From Cytophagaceae bacterium (GTDB taxonomy: Bacteria > Bacteroidota > Bacteroidia > Cytophagales > JAIYAX01), in assembly GCA_027488815.1 (NCBI GenBank), contig JAIYAX010000009.1, positions 102,371 through 166,370 on the forward strand: 64,000 bases of DNA. The letters run 5' to 3'. Made by a program: the position numbers and the translations under genes. Positions 48,958 to 57,450 of the stretch are shown here, piece after piece (the first letter of the stretch is position 1; each line of letters begins with the position of its first letter). The notes beneath the pieces are model-generated. The model ran no database searches. It was not told the origin of the DNA and was given only the letters and a program-made list of their open reading frames with translations.

Positions 48958-48999
48958 CTTTTAGTCAAATATTACATGACCTGCTCCATAGACTAAAAG
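48958..48999 (-). repeat. Inverted repeat downstream of prfB
   Basis: A perfect 9-bp inverted repeat (CTTTTAGTC at 48958-48966 and GACTAAAAG at 48991-48999) encloses a 24-base AT-rich loop, immediately after the prfB stop. It may form part of the prfB 3' end. No T tract follows on the minus strand, so a simple intrinsic terminator is not well supported. Confidence 0.4.
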
Positions 49000-49001
49000 G
49001 A

Positions 49002-50079
49002 TCAGTTTTGCATCAGGAATGCCTTTATGAAATCATCGATATCTCCGTCCATAACATTTTGAACGTCGGTGCGCTCGTGGTCTGTCCTTACGTCTTTCAC
49101 CAGTTTGTAAGGGTGCATCACATAGTTTCTGATTTGCGAGCCAAAGTCTACCCTCAGTTTGGTGCCTTCTATTTTTGCTCGCTCGGCATTCCGTTTATCG
49201 ACTTCCATTTGGTACAGCCTTGATTTAAGCATTTGCATTGCAAGCTCCCGGTTGGCCATCTGGGACCGCTCCACCTGACAAACAACCACAATTCCGGTTG
49301 GCCGGTGTGTCAACTGTACTTTGGTTTCTACCTTGTTTACATTCTGCCCTCCTGCACCACCTGACCTTGAAGTATGTAATTCCACGTCAGCAGGATTGAT
49401 CTCGATATTGATGGTATCATCTACTTTGGGGTATACAAAAATGGAGGCAAAGGAGGTGTGTCTTCGGGCATTGGAGTCAAAAGGGGAAACTCTGACCAAT
49501 CGGTGTACACCTACTTCAGCTTTCAGGTAGCCAAAGGCAAAGGCGCCATCAAACTCCAGAGTAGCTGATTTTAAACCGGCTACTTCACCGGGTTGGTAAT
49601 CGATTTCTTTTACCTTCATGCCATGCCGTTCACCCCACATGATGTACATACGCATGAGCATTTCTGCCCAATCATTGCTCTCGGTACCACCTGCGCCTGG
49701 ATTAATTTCCATGATAGCTGGAAGTTGGTCCTCCTCCTCACTCAGCATACGCCTGAACTCAAGCTCTTCAAGTTGATGTTCGAGCTGAAGGAAGCTTTTT
49801 TCTACTTCTTCTCTATTGGCTTCACCCTCTTCATAAAATTCCTTAAGAGTTTCAAAATCCTCTAGCAGGCTATGGATATGATCAAAGTCGGAGACCCACA
49901 TTTTGAGGGTCTTATTCTCCTTTAGCAAAGTTTCGGCCTTTCTTGCATCGTCCCAAAAGCCCGGTGCACTCGATTTGATGTCTAGTTCTTCAATTTGACT
50001 TTTCTTGCGATCGTAGTCAAAGAAACCCCCTCAAAGCAGAAATTCTGCTTTTAACATCCTTTATTTTTTCGTCTGTCAT
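49002..50079 (-). CDS. prfB: Peptide chain release factor 2 with programmed +1 frameshift
   Basis: RF2 releases nascent protein at UGA and UAA. Translation starts at the ATG at 50079 (20 codons: [20 protein letters not shown]) and meets an in-frame TGA at 50019-50017. A +1 shift on the CTT before it, reading GAC next, joins the frame that continues to the TGA stop at 49004-49002, giving about 358 residues. The main part has [17 protein letters not shown] (with the stop-recognition SPF) and the catalytic [16 protein letters not shown]. The frame alone would look truncated at 49928 ([12 protein letters not shown]). It is co-directional with ilvE, which ends 17 bases upstream. Confidence 0.95.
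50016..50031 (-). other. RF2 programmed +1 frameshift site
   Basis: On the minus strand the bases 50031-50016 read AGGGGGTTTCTTTGAC. This has the internal Shine-Dalgarno-like AGGGGG, three bases, then CTT-TGA-C, the same spacing as E. coli prfB (AGGGGGTATCTTTGAC). Ribosomes pause at the UGA when RF2 is scarce and slip +1 on CUU, so RF2 regulates its own synthesis. Confidence 0.95.
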
Positions 50080-50096
50080 GTCTTTGTTTAAATCCT

Positions 50097-51161
50097 TTAC
50101 AGGATGAAATTCCAGGCAAATTTATCAATCATTTTGCCTCTTTTGATGTCATCCAATGTTTTTAGAAATCGATTTGACCAAACTCTTCCTTCCACAGAAG
50201 GGAGATGGTAGTCTTCACCTTCAATATTCATCAACACAATATGTGCTATGGTGGCTGCTGTTCCGGTGCCAAAAGCCTCTTTCAAGGTTCCTTTTTTCTG
50301 GGCTTCAGCAATCTCTGATACTCTGACCGGCCGCTCTTCTACGTTCAGTCCCCAGTCTCTGGCCAGGGTAAGTACGCTGTCACGGGTGACCCCTTTCAGA
50401 ATTTTTTCATCGGCAGGTGCGGTAATCAGGGTATCTCCAACAACGAACATCACATTCATGGTTCCTGATTCTTCGATGAACTGATGCGTTTTGCTATCTG
50501 TCCATACCAGTTGATGGTACCCTTTTGCCTGAGCCTGCTTTGCCGGATATAAGGCCGCTGCGTAGTTACCTGCTGCTTTGGCAAATCCCGTCCCTCCTTC
50601 CATACTTCTGGAGTAATAGGTTTCTACCTTTACTTTCACAGGCTCGCTGTAATAAGCCCCCACCGGACAGCAAAAAATGACAAAGGAATAAGTATCACTG
50701 GGTCTGATGCCCACATAATCATCTGTGGCAAACATAAATGGCCTGATGTACAAAGAGTCTGTTTCTTTCTCTGGTACCCAAGCCTGATCGATGTGAAGCA
50801 ATGCCTTTAGGCCTTCCATGAACACTTCCTCAGGCAAGAAGGGCATGCACATGCGTTCAGCAGATGTCTGTATCCTTTTAAGATTGTCAAAAGGTCTGAA
50901 CAGGTTGATCGAACCATCCTCCATGCGATAGGCTTTCATGCCTTCAAAGATGGATTGTCCGTAATGAAGTGCTGAAATAGAGGGGGTTAATGCCAAGGGA
51001 CCATAGGGCTGAATGCGCAGGTTTTTCCATTGCCCATCGGCGTAGTCAGCGACAAACATATGGTCAGTAAAAATGCGTCCAAATGGAATATGATCAAAAT
51101 CAACATCCGGAAGACGGCTCTTGGACACTTTTTGAATGGCGATGGTTTGTGTTTCAGTCAT
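50097..51161 (-). CDS. ilvE: Branched-chain amino acid aminotransferase
   Basis: IlvE reversibly transaminates leucine, isoleucine and valine with 2-oxoglutarate, using PLP. The 354-residue protein has the fold-IV aminotransferase pattern: ALHYGQSIFEGMKAYRMEDG, the PLP-lysine region GTGFAKAAGNYAAALYPAKQ, TKHQFIEESGTMNVMFVVGD (residue order THQFIEESGTMNV), KGVTRDSVLTLARDWGLNVE and EAFGTGTAATIAHIV. This is the eukaryotic-like large form (350-360 residues) common in Bacteroidota. It probably shares a transcript with prfB, which begins 17 bases after its stop. Branched-chain catabolism would feed the acyl-CoA carboxylase and mutase in this window. Confidence 0.95.
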   Translation of the reverse strand: MTETQTIAIQKVSKSRLPDVDFDHIPFGRIFTDHMFVADYADGQWKNLRIQPYGPLALTPSISALHYGQSIFEGMKAYRMEDGSINLFRPFDNLKRIQTSAERMCMPFLPEEVFMEGLKALLHIDQAWVPEKETDSLYIRPFMFATDDYVGIRPSDTYSFVIFCCPVGAYYSEPVKVKVETYYSRSMEGGTGFAKAAGNYAAALYPAKQAQAKGYHQLVWTDSKTHQFIEESGTMNVMFVVGDTLITAPADEKILKGVTRDSVLTLARDWGLNVEERPVRVSEIAEAQKKGTLKEAFGTGTAATIAHIVLMNIEGEDYHLPSVEGRVWSNRFLKTLDDIKRGKMIDKFAWNFIL

Positions 51162-51188
51162 ACGGCAGCTGATTTGAGGTCAAATTAA

Positions 51189-51253
51189 GACAAACTATAT
51201 TCCAATTTCAAGGCTAACGAGAGTTAGTTTCCAAATGTTATACGGAGTTTGTC
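51189..51253 (-). repeat. Nested inverted repeats in the ilvE upstream region
   Basis: GACAAACT at 51189-51196 and AGTTTGTC at 51246-51253 form a perfect 8-bp inverted repeat, and inside it CTAAC-GAGA-GTTAG (51214-51227) makes a small hairpin. The region lies between the adenosyltransferase stop and the ilvE start on the minus strand. It may be a leader structure or a regulator site. No known riboswitch pattern was recognised. Confidence 0.3.
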
Positions 51254-51273
51254 ATAAAAAACAATAAATCATT

Positions 51274-51822
51274 TCAATATCTTGGTTTCCAGGCGATCTC
51301 TTCAGAATTTAATTCCTTGGCTACTTTTCTGGAAAGCACAAAAAGATAGTCAGAAAGTCGGTTGAGGTAGAGCAATACCAACGGTGCAACTGCTTGCTCT
51401 GTATGAAGCGCAACTACGAGGCGTTCTGCCCTACGGCATACACACCGGGCAATATGAATTTGTGAGGCCTTCAAGTTGCCACCCGGTAAGATGAAGTTCC
51501 GCATCTCAGGCAATTCCTCATCCATTTGATCCATGGCTTGTTCAAGGAGCTGCACATCCGACTCGTGTAAATCCGGTTTTTTAAGTTTTGGCTTTTCCGG
51601 GTCAGCAGCTAGTTCAGATCCTATGGTGAACAATCGATCCTGGATTTCTCTCAGAAATGATTTACGCAGGTTTTGTTCGTCCTGATCTGCAATTAGGCCA
51701 ATCCAGGAATTCAACTCATCAACCGTTCCATAGGCGTCGATACGAAGGTCAGACTTTAATACCCGCTTGCCCCCGAACAGAGATGTTTCTCCGGCATCGC
51801 CGGTTTTAGTATAGATTTTCAT
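51274..51822 (-). CDS. ATP:cob(I)alamin adenosyltransferase, PduO type
   Basis: This enzyme makes adenosylcobalamin, the cofactor of methylmalonyl-CoA mutase. The 182-residue protein begins with the family signature MKIYTKTGDAGETSLFGGKR followed by RIDAYGTVDELNSWIGLIA, and contains FILPGGNLKASQIHIARCVC, the Arg-rich CRRAERLVVAL helix and LNRLSDYLFVLSRK. Size and motifs match human MMAB/PduO. The nearest partners in the window, the mutase and meaB, are 25-35 kb away, so regulation is probably separate. It is followed at 112 bases by ilvE. Confidence 0.95.
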   Translation of the reverse strand: MKIYTKTGDAGETSLFGGKRVLKSDLRIDAYGTVDELNSWIGLIADQDEQNLRKSFLREIQDRLFTIGSELAADPEKPKLKKPDLHESDVQLLEQAMDQMDEELPEMRNFILPGGNLKASQIHIARCVCRRAERLVVALHTEQAVAPLVLLYLNRLSDYLFVLSRKVAKELNSEEIAWKPRY

Positions 51823-51861
51823 GCTGCCTGATGATTAAGCAGCCAAAATACACAGAAGCAA

Positions 51862-52266
51862 CTAGTAGTGAAGCCTCAAGGCAAATCGGTATCCAAAGAA
51901 AGAAAAAATGGGGATGCTGAACAGCCCGCTGATCACCACCCAGGCAGGTGGGCTGAGTTGGGTAAGATAGGCTACGAAAACAATGGCCAATACCACGCCC
52001 ATGCAGGAGAACAAGAAACGATTGGGCTCTTTGAACAATAGATTGCCCAAAAAGGATCCGGCCATCGCTGCTGCCACAAAGGTCAGAATATGAAACAGGT
52101 ATTGCTCCATACAAAGCTCAACGGTATTTTTAATGTAAATCAGGGATTGGTCTGCTTTCAAAGGAGCAAAAATGGTTTGCCCAAGCTTGTCAAATACCAA
52201 CAGTACAAGCAAACCTGTACTCAAGGCAATCAACAGGGAAATGCTGAATTTAAGTTGTTTGTTCAT
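51862..52266 (-). CDS. Small integral membrane protein of unknown function
   Basis: The 134-residue protein has four probable transmembrane helices: FSISLLIALSTGLLVLLVF at about 7-25, YLFHILTFVAAAMAGSFLGN (56-75), FLFSCMGVVLAIVFVAYL (84-101) and WVVISGLFSIPIFSFFGYRF (109-128). It has no motif that I recognise. A near-perfect hairpin lies directly before its ATG. It sits between the ABC ATPase and the adenosyltransferase on the same strand; a link to either is not evident. Confidence 0.6.
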   Translation of the reverse strand: MNKQLKFSISLLIALSTGLLVLLVFDKLGQTIFAPLKADQSLIYIKNTVELCMEQYLFHILTFVAAAMAGSFLGNLLFKEPNRFLFSCMGVVLAIVFVAYLTQLSPPAWVVISGLFSIPIFSFFGYRFALRLHY

Positions 52267-52270
52267 AGTA

Positions 52271-52295
52271 TGGTGTAAGGGTAGACCTTATACCA
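52271..52295 (-). promoter_or_regulatory. Hairpin/operator-like palindrome before the small membrane protein
   Basis: Plus-strand TGGTGTAAGG (52271-52280) pairs with CCTTATACCA (52286-52295), 9 of 10 bases matching, around a 5-base loop. It ends 4 bases before the ATG at 52266 (minus strand), where it would cover the ribosome-binding region. It could be a translational hairpin or a protein operator. The choice is not decidable from sequence. Confidence 0.45.
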
Positions 52296-52338
52296 CAAAC
52301 AAAACATAAAAGTTACATATATAAGAATCTAATTTTAA

Positions 52339-53088
52339 TCAGTTGGCCGGAGCAGTGGTAGACCTGATCTGATCGTTTTGTTTGTCACTTTCCACCAGGC
52401 CGTCTCTTAGCCTTACTATGCGGTGGGCAAATCTTGCAATATCCTCCTCGTGCGTTACCATGATGATGGTATTACCTCTTTTATGGAGAATGTCAAACAA
52501 GTTCATGATGTCGTAGGACGTTTTGGTATCCAGGTTTCCTGTAGGCTCATCAGCGAGTATAATACTGGGGTCGTTGACAAGTGCTCTGGCTATGGCTACC
52601 CGTTGTCTTTGACCACCTGAAAGTTCATTGGGCTTGTGGGTGGCACGATCAATAAGTGAAACTTCCTCTAATGCCTTACTGGCTTTTTTTATACGATCTG
52701 TTTTGCCATATCCGGCATACACCAGAGGTAAGGCCACATTTTCCATGGCCGTGGCTCTTGGAAGCAGGTTGAAGGTTTGAAAGACGAAGCCGATTTCTTT
52801 GTTCCTGATCTCGGCCAGTTCGTTTTCATCCATATTGCTAACATCCTTGCCGTTAAGCACATAGCTGCCGGTAGTCGGTGTATCCAGACAGCCGATCAGG
52901 TTCATCAGAGTAGATTTTCCGGAACCGGATGGACCCATAAAAGCCACATATTCTCCCCTTTGGATTTCAATGCTCACCGATTTGAGAGCGTAAATGGTCT
53001 CATGTCCCATTTTATAAACCCTGGAAAGAGACTCAGTTCGGATCAGTGGTTCTTTCGTCATGTCTGCAACATAAGGGCCTTTTACCAT
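52339..53088 (-). CDS. ABC transporter ATP-binding protein, LolD/MacB-type
   Basis: The 249-residue ATPase has Walker [22 protein letters not shown]-loop [16 protein letters not shown], signature [20 protein letters not shown], Walker [16 protein letters not shown] and the H-loop [13 protein letters not shown]. The [19 protein letters not shown] insertion and the position of [13 protein letters not shown] resemble the LolD/MacB/FtsE group. No permease gene is adjacent, so the partner must be elsewhere. The first ATG (53088) overlaps the TPR gene end by 7 bases; ATG 53061 ([10 protein letters not shown]) is an alternative start. Confidence 0.92.
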   Translation of the reverse strand: MVKGPYVADMTKEPLIRTESLSRVYKMGHETIYALKSVSIEIQRGEYVAFMGPSGSGKSTLMNLIGCLDTPTTGSYVLNGKDVSNMDENELAEIRNKEIGFVFQTFNLLPRATAMENVALPLVYAGYGKTDRIKKASKALEEVSLIDRATHKPNELSGGQRQRVAIARALVNDPSIILADEPTGNLDTKTSYDIMNLFDILHKRGNTIIMVTHEEDIARFAHRIVRLRDGLVESDKQNDQIRSTTAPAN

Positions 53089-55973
53089 TTCTCTTTTTCT
53101 TTTTCCACGAGTTGCTTCCTGTTCGTATAGATTTGTTCAAATCGATGGTAGTCGGCAGCTTTCATTTTTTCCTTCAAAAGGGCAAGACTATGATCTGCAT
53201 AAGAACTTAGCCCGATCTCCAGACAAGTCAAAGCATATTGCTGATGTAGGTAGATGTCGTAAGGTGAAATTCTTAAGCCTTCGATGAGCACTTCATAAGC
53301 AGCGGTTTTATTTCCTCTTTCTTTCAATTTTTCTGCATCCAGCAGCCAGGAGACCATTCTTCCGGGAGCCAATCTTCTGGACTGAAGGCTATCCTCGGAA
53401 CCAGTTGTACCTCTTAACGCTTTTGCAGCCAGTGTGTCTCCATAGGTAAGAAAGCGCAGTTCGTTTTGGAGCCTGATCAATCGGGTGTTCTCAGGAAAGC
53501 CCAACACCTGATAAGCCTCCAGCCATTCGGTAGCCAGAGACAAGTCTCCCCGGTCTAAACCAATAGCTGCTTTTTCCAGAATAAACCCATCTGAATAACG
53601 CCTGTTTTCCAACTCTTTAATGGGCAGCCTTCGATCTGTTTCCGGGCTTTTGATTTTATGTATCCAGCCGGCCTCAGTGGAGGCATCGGGTTCAGTGATG
53701 GCCTTCCTGCATTGGTTTTGCCACTCTTTCTGCTGAGCCAAGGGCAATGCTCTTGGATCAGGCAAAAGGGTACTGTCAGCTTTGTTTTCACAAATGAGTT
53801 CCAGGTAAAATCTCAGCATTCTTGCCTGTGCATCGTAGAGCAGTTCGGTTTTCTTGAAAAAATCAAGTGCCAGATCATAAGAGCCAGCTCTCAGGAAATG
53901 CAGGCCAGTTTGGTAATACAATGGACCTAGTGCGGCATTTCCGAAATTATCCTGAGTGCCGATTACCTCAAGACCAGTTAACACACGCCCACTTTTTAGT
54001 GCATGGGACAAAGCGGCTAATGCCAATGGATCAGAATAGAGACCGTTGCTATCCAATTCCTGCTCTTTTGCAATCAGACGATTTACGTTAGGAACAACGT
54101 TGGACAATCGCTTGCCCGTATTGATCAAAAAAGCATGGCGAGAAGATTGATCTGCTGCCTCCCAGTCAGCGGGTGGGGACACATTGATGTCGGGTTGGAT
54201 AAGGCACTGCAAACTGCTTTTTTTCAACCCGGGTTTGAGATGTTGCACAAGCTCTTTCGCCTCTTTGGCAAAGCCCTTTTCTATGGCCAATGAAGCAATA
54301 TTGATCTTTGAAGCTTCTGAAAAGAAAGCGGAGCTTCCTGATTTTTCAAAAAGTACAAGGGCAGAATCGATCATCTGAAGGGAAAGGCTCGTAAGACCTG
54401 CATTCAGTTGCAGTCCCGGATGATCCGGGTATTTTTCAAGACCATCCTGAAGGCTTAAGTGAGCCTCGAGGGTTTTACCCAATTTCAGGTAGGTATTTGA
54501 CAGCTCAAGATACGCCTCTGCAGTACCCTGTTTTTTAATGGAACGCTCCAGGTAAGCAGCAGCTGTTTCCGGCTCCGCTTTACGTCTGGCATGTTCTGCA
54601 AGCGCAAAATTTGACTTTTGATTGAAGTTATCGAAGATGGCACCTGACTGGTAGTAAGTTTCAGCGATATGGTACTCACTACGTTCCATATGCATGTCGG
54701 CAAGTGCGTTGTTGTAGCCGGCCATCATTTGGAAATATCCGTAATAATTGGACTTGAAAATGAAAGCCAGGATAGCAATTGCAGCTGCACCTCTTACCAT
54801 GATAAAAGGCCATGTGCGAGGCTGATAGGCGACCTGCCATGCTTTTAAGTTCTGGGCAATGGCACCGGAGAAATTCCTTAACACATACAGTAAAAACAAA
54901 ACCCCAAGGCTGAGATGTGTGTACAAAATCCCATCTTCAAGTACTTCGAGGATGGAGTCCTGAGCACTGAGGTAGAAATAGGTGATGGTTAAAAAACTGA
55001 AACACATCCAGCTCAAATACCAGAAGAGCTGAAGGCTGCCTACGGGCATAATGGAGGAGGATAAGGTGCGCCGAAACCATACACCCCATATCCCTGCAAT
55101 TCCTGACAATCCCAGCACCAAAAAGGCATGAACATAAATGATTTCCAGCTCAATCACTTTGGTGTTTTTTAGGTAAAGAAGCAGTAGGTTTAAAAGGTAA
55201 ATGATGCTGACGATAGAAAAGAGCCAAACCCTGCGTCCGGGCTTGGCAGAGGTGCTTGAGGTACTCAGAATCAGGAAGGCATAGATCAGGTCAAAACCTA
55301 CGATAAATGAGAAAATAAGGACTGAGAAACAAAGCCAAAGTGAGCTGTAACTCAGCAGGTGAACAATTGGGAGCCTCGACGGAACTGTAAGTAAAAGCAA
55401 AGCAGTATAGATCGCAGAGATGACAAGAAAAGTGAGTATCCTTTTAGGTAATTTGGTTTTGGGTTTGAAGGCAAAAAAGTAATAAGCAGGACTGATGAAA
55501 AATAAGCATGAAATGATAAACAACAAATAGCCTGTATCATAAGGGAAATCAAGGTTTTCTAAACCGACAAAGGCAAAGTAAAATAGCAAAGCGGCCATGG
55601 CCAGGTAGAAATAGATTTTGCTCAACTTGCTGGCAACGGCAAGACCAATGGAAAGGAAAGCCATGAACGAGGCAAAATAAATCCCCCTGTACACCGGGTC
55701 AATGGATTTGACGGACACTTCAGCTTTTTGGTAAAGGAGTATGATTTCATCTGCAAGTGGGATCGGCCCAAGAGAACTGCTGATGGGCTCCGCCTGAAGC
55801 CAGGCTGTCCTAACCTCAGTTTGTAGAGCATAGTGATAAACGGCACTTTCAGAGCCTAGAATGACCCAGGTCATTAGCCCCAGAGCCAGTAAGGCCAGGG
55901 AAGCAAGCAAATAGAAAAGAAATCTGTTTTGGCTTTGCCAGGACTGCCAATAATTCAAACCGGATTCCATCAT
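53082..55973 (-). CDS. Large membrane protein with C-terminal TPR region
   Basis: The 963-residue protein has an N-terminal membrane part of about ten helices (residues 18 to about 410; examples [52 protein letters not shown]) followed by a soluble helical part with TPR-type repeats ([20 protein letters not shown], then [20 protein letters not shown]). Such proteins in Bacteroidota are not functionally assigned. It overlaps gatC by 4 bases at its start (ATGA) and the ABC ATPase by 7 bases at its end, so the three are probably one operon; it is not a known permease for that ATPase. Confidence 0.7.
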   Translation of the reverse strand: MMESGLNYWQSWQSQNRFLFYLLASLALLALGLMTWVILGSESAVYHYALQTEVRTAWLQAEPISSSLGPIPLADEIILLYQKAEVSVKSIDPVYRGIYFASFMAFLSIGLAVASKLSKIYFYLAMAALLFYFAFVGLENLDFPYDTGYLLFIISCLFFISPAYYFFAFKPKTKLPKRILTFLVISAIYTALLLLTVPSRLPIVHLLSYSSLWLCFSVLIFSFIVGFDLIYAFLILSTSSTSAKPGRRVWLFSIVSIIYLLNLLLLYLKNTKVIELEIIYVHAFLVLGLSGIAGIWGVWFRRTLSSSIMPVGSLQLFWYLSWMCFSFLTITYFYLSAQDSILEVLEDGILYTHLSLGVLFLLYVLRNFSGAIAQNLKAWQVAYQPRTWPFIMVRGAAAIAILAFIFKSNYYGYFQMMAGYNNALADMHMERSEYHIAETYYQSGAIFDNFNQKSNFALAEHARRKAEPETAAAYLERSIKKQGTAEAYLELSNTYLKLGKTLEAHLSLQDGLEKYPDHPGLQLNAGLTSLSLQMIDSALVLFEKSGSSAFFSEASKINIASLAIEKGFAKEAKELVQHLKPGLKKSSLQCLIQPDINVSPPADWEAADQSSRHAFLINTGKRLSNVVPNVNRLIAKEQELDSNGLYSDPLALAALSHALKSGRVLTGLEVIGTQDNFGNAALGPLYYQTGLHFLRAGSYDLALDFFKKTELLYDAQARMLRFYLELICENKADSTLLPDPRALPLAQQKEWQNQCRKAITEPDASTEAGWIHKIKSPETDRRLPIKELENRRYSDGFILEKAAIGLDRGDLSLATEWLEAYQVLGFPENTRLIRLQNELRFLTYGDTLAAKALRGTTGSEDSLQSRRLAPGRMVSWLLDAEKLKERGNKTAAYEVLIEGLRISPYDIYLHQQYALTCLEIGLSSYADHSLALLKEKMKAADYHRFEQIYTNRKQLVEKEKEKW

Positions 55974-56269
55974 TCTCCCGGCTGGTCCATCACTTTAGGC
56001 ACCAGGTAGTAGTCTGAATTTTTCTGAGGTGCCAGGTTTAAGGCCGTTGCATGGGGGAGTGGAGCCTGGGGTATGTCTTCCCGAAGTACGTTTACGGCAT
56101 CGTTGAGGTGGATCAGTGGCTCGACACCTGTAGTATCGATGGTCTTGAGTTGATCCACCCAAGCCAGGATGGCATTGAGGTCTTTGAGGTAAGCCTCCTC
56201 TTGCGCCGGATCAATTTGAAGGCGGGATAGGTGGGCGATTTTTTGTATGGTAGAGTGGTCGATGTTCAT
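55970..56269 (-). CDS. gatC: Asp-tRNA(Asn)/Glu-tRNA(Gln) amidotransferase subunit C
   Basis: GatC is the small chaperone-like subunit of the GatCAB amidotransferase, which converts misacylated Glu-tRNA(Gln) or Asp-tRNA(Asn) to the right amide. The 99-residue protein has the family pattern: STIQKIAHLSRLQIDPAQEE, ILAWVDQLKTIDTTGVEPL and VLREDIPQAPLPHATALNLA, ending with the usual YYLVPKVMD. gatA and gatB are not adjacent, as is often the case for gatC in Bacteroidota. The overlap with the TPR gene suggests a shared transcript. Confidence 0.9.
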   Translation of the reverse strand: MNIDHSTIQKIAHLSRLQIDPAQEEAYLKDLNAILAWVDQLKTIDTTGVEPLIHLNDAVNVLREDIPQAPLPHATALNLAPQKNSDYYLVPKVMDQPGE

Positions 56270-56300
56270 AAGGCAGCGTAAAATTAAGCAATAACCCGGA

Positions 56301-56340
56301 TATGCCCTTGTTGGTGTGGCACATCAGCATCAAGCACTGC
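56301..56340. repeat. Repeat copy A beside the REP island
   Basis: The bases from about 56301 share a 37-base alignment with 57332-57368 (TATGCCC, TGGTGT and GCATCAAGCAC blocks identical; the middle differs), about 28 of 37 bases. The other copy is near-palindromic. The pair brackets the island of transposase and coiled-coil pseudogenes. Confidence 0.5.
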
Positions 56341-56341
56341 T

Positions 56342-56364
56342 GGCGCAAGTCTGCGACTTGTGCC
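56342..56364. repeat. REP-like palindrome, left copy
   Basis: GGCGCAAGTC, a 3-base TGC loop, then GACTTGTGCC: a 23-base imperfect palindrome with one G-T pair. Its reverse complement matches the copy at 57007-57029 at 21 of 23 positions, so the two flank the transposase remnant in inverted orientation. REP elements flanking a RAYT gene in this way are the known arrangement. Confidence 0.75.
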
Positions 56365-56372
56365 TCTTTGAC

Positions 56373-56927
56373 TTATAACCATTCTAACGTTAACATACCT
56401 ACATTTTTACCTTCAAAATAATCTCTGGCACTACTATACAAATAATCTTCTTCCTTGCCTACTATACTTGCTTCTACAGGATTGTTATGTAAATTTTTTA
56501 GTTTTTGTGCAATAACATCTTGGCTGAAAACTTCAATAGGCCTATTATCTTGACGCCCAAACTGGATAGTTGTATTATTACTGTTCTTTCTACCATGCTC
56601 TCTGAAAATTTCTACCATCCATTCTTTTCTGCTTTCACCTGGATTTGACGCTATAGCTTCGAAAATCCTTTTACTAGTAAACTTTTTGAAGTCTCTTAAT
56701 ATATCTTGAAGTACCAACCCTTCTTTTGCCCTGATGATCAAATGGACATGATTGCTCATGATGCACCAAGCAAATATTTCAAGTCCCTTGTTAGTTTGAC
56801 AATACTTCAAATTCTCAATCTAAATGTCTCTGTATTCTTTTCTAGTGAAAACATCCACCCATTCTACTACCGTAAAAGTGACAAAATATACACCATCAGG
56901 ATTGCGGAATTTATATTTAGTGCTCAT
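56373..56927 (-). pseudogene. REP-associated tyrosine transposase (RAYT), one nonsense codon
   Basis: Translated from the ATG at 56927, the frame reads MSTKYKFRNPDGVYFVTFTV, continues to REYRDI-like RKEYRDI and then hits TAG at 56822-56820 (codon 36), after which the family sequence continues at once (IENLKYCQTNKGLEIFAWCI). The HUH motif is MSNHVHLIIRA and the C-terminal Y region is LHNNPVEASIVGKEEDYLYS. The rest is intact to the TAA at 56375-56373, so only the amber codon breaks an otherwise full-length (about 184-codon) Y1 transposase. A single TTG-to-TAG change could explain it. RAYTs mobilise REP palindromes. Confidence 0.85.
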
Positions 56928-56975
56928 GCAGAGTAAATATGCAACTCTTACAAAACTAAGAATTTGAATATAGAA

Positions 56976-57029
56976 TGGCACAAGTTAAAGACATGTATTA
57001 AAAGTGGCACAAGTCACAGACTTGCGCTA
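56976..57029. repeat. REP-like palindromes, right side: one good and one decayed copy
   Basis: A good copy lies at 57007-57029 (GGCACAAGTC, loop ACA, GACTTGCGC plus T). A second, decayed copy starts at 56976; TGGCACAAGTTAAAGACATG there matches 17 of 20 bases with the 57006-57025 segment. The good copy is inverted relative to the palindrome at 56342. Confidence 0.7.
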
Positions 57030-57071
57030 GCTTGGGGCAAAGAACTTTAAAAAATCAGTTATCTTTGAATG

Positions 57072-57320
57072 ATGAACAATGAGCAAAGATAGATCGAAAT
57101 GATGACAGAGCTGTTGGCCGAGGTTCATGAGATGCGAATGGACATGAAGGGTATGCGTGAGGAACAGGTTAAAACCAACATTGCCATAAGCGAACTGAGA
57201 GGCGAACAAGCTAAAACCAATTTGGTATTGGGAGAATTGCGCTTATCTGTGATGAAACTAGCAGACTATGGTTAAAGAATCCATCGACTTGAAGCAGAGG
57301 TTTTTAAGAAAGTCTCGTGA
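57072..57320 (+). pseudogene. Small coiled-coil protein ORF with two in-frame stops
   Basis: From ATG 57072 one frame reads MNNEQR, then TAG (57090-57092), then about 60 residues of Glu/Lys/Met-rich sequence (MMTELLAEVHEMRMDMKGMR; LGELRLSVMKLADYG), then TAA (57273-57275) and RIHRLEAEVFKK before a TGA at 57318. The pattern (heptad-like, ending in KLADY..R...LE..VFKK) is one I recognise from small Bacteroidota coiled-coil proteins of unknown function, in which the sequence runs on without stops. Only the middle 58-codon piece is still open. A -7-like TATCTTTG at 57060-57067 lies before it. Confidence 0.55.
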
Positions 57321-57331
57321 TCAGAGCTAGC

Positions 57332-57368
57332 TATGCCCCTGATGGTGTTCCAAACGGGCATCAAGCAC
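57332..57368. repeat. Repeat copy B beside the REP island, near-palindromic
   Basis: The second copy of the 37-base repeat. It has inverted blocks GCCC/GGGC and TGG/CCA, so it can fold into a short interrupted hairpin. Together with copy A it flanks the two pseudogenes. Confidence 0.5.
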
Positions 57369-57450
57369 AGGTTCCATCAAAAAGGAAGGGTTAAAACAAA
57401 ATCTTGCTGGTGATCCACCCGCTGCTGCCACCCGAAACACCAAAAAAGGT

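Noticed and set aside
49002..49928. Reading prfB as a 308-residue gene starting at 49928
   Set aside because: The RF2 frameshift site upstream restores the normal N-terminus, so 49928 is an internal Met codon.
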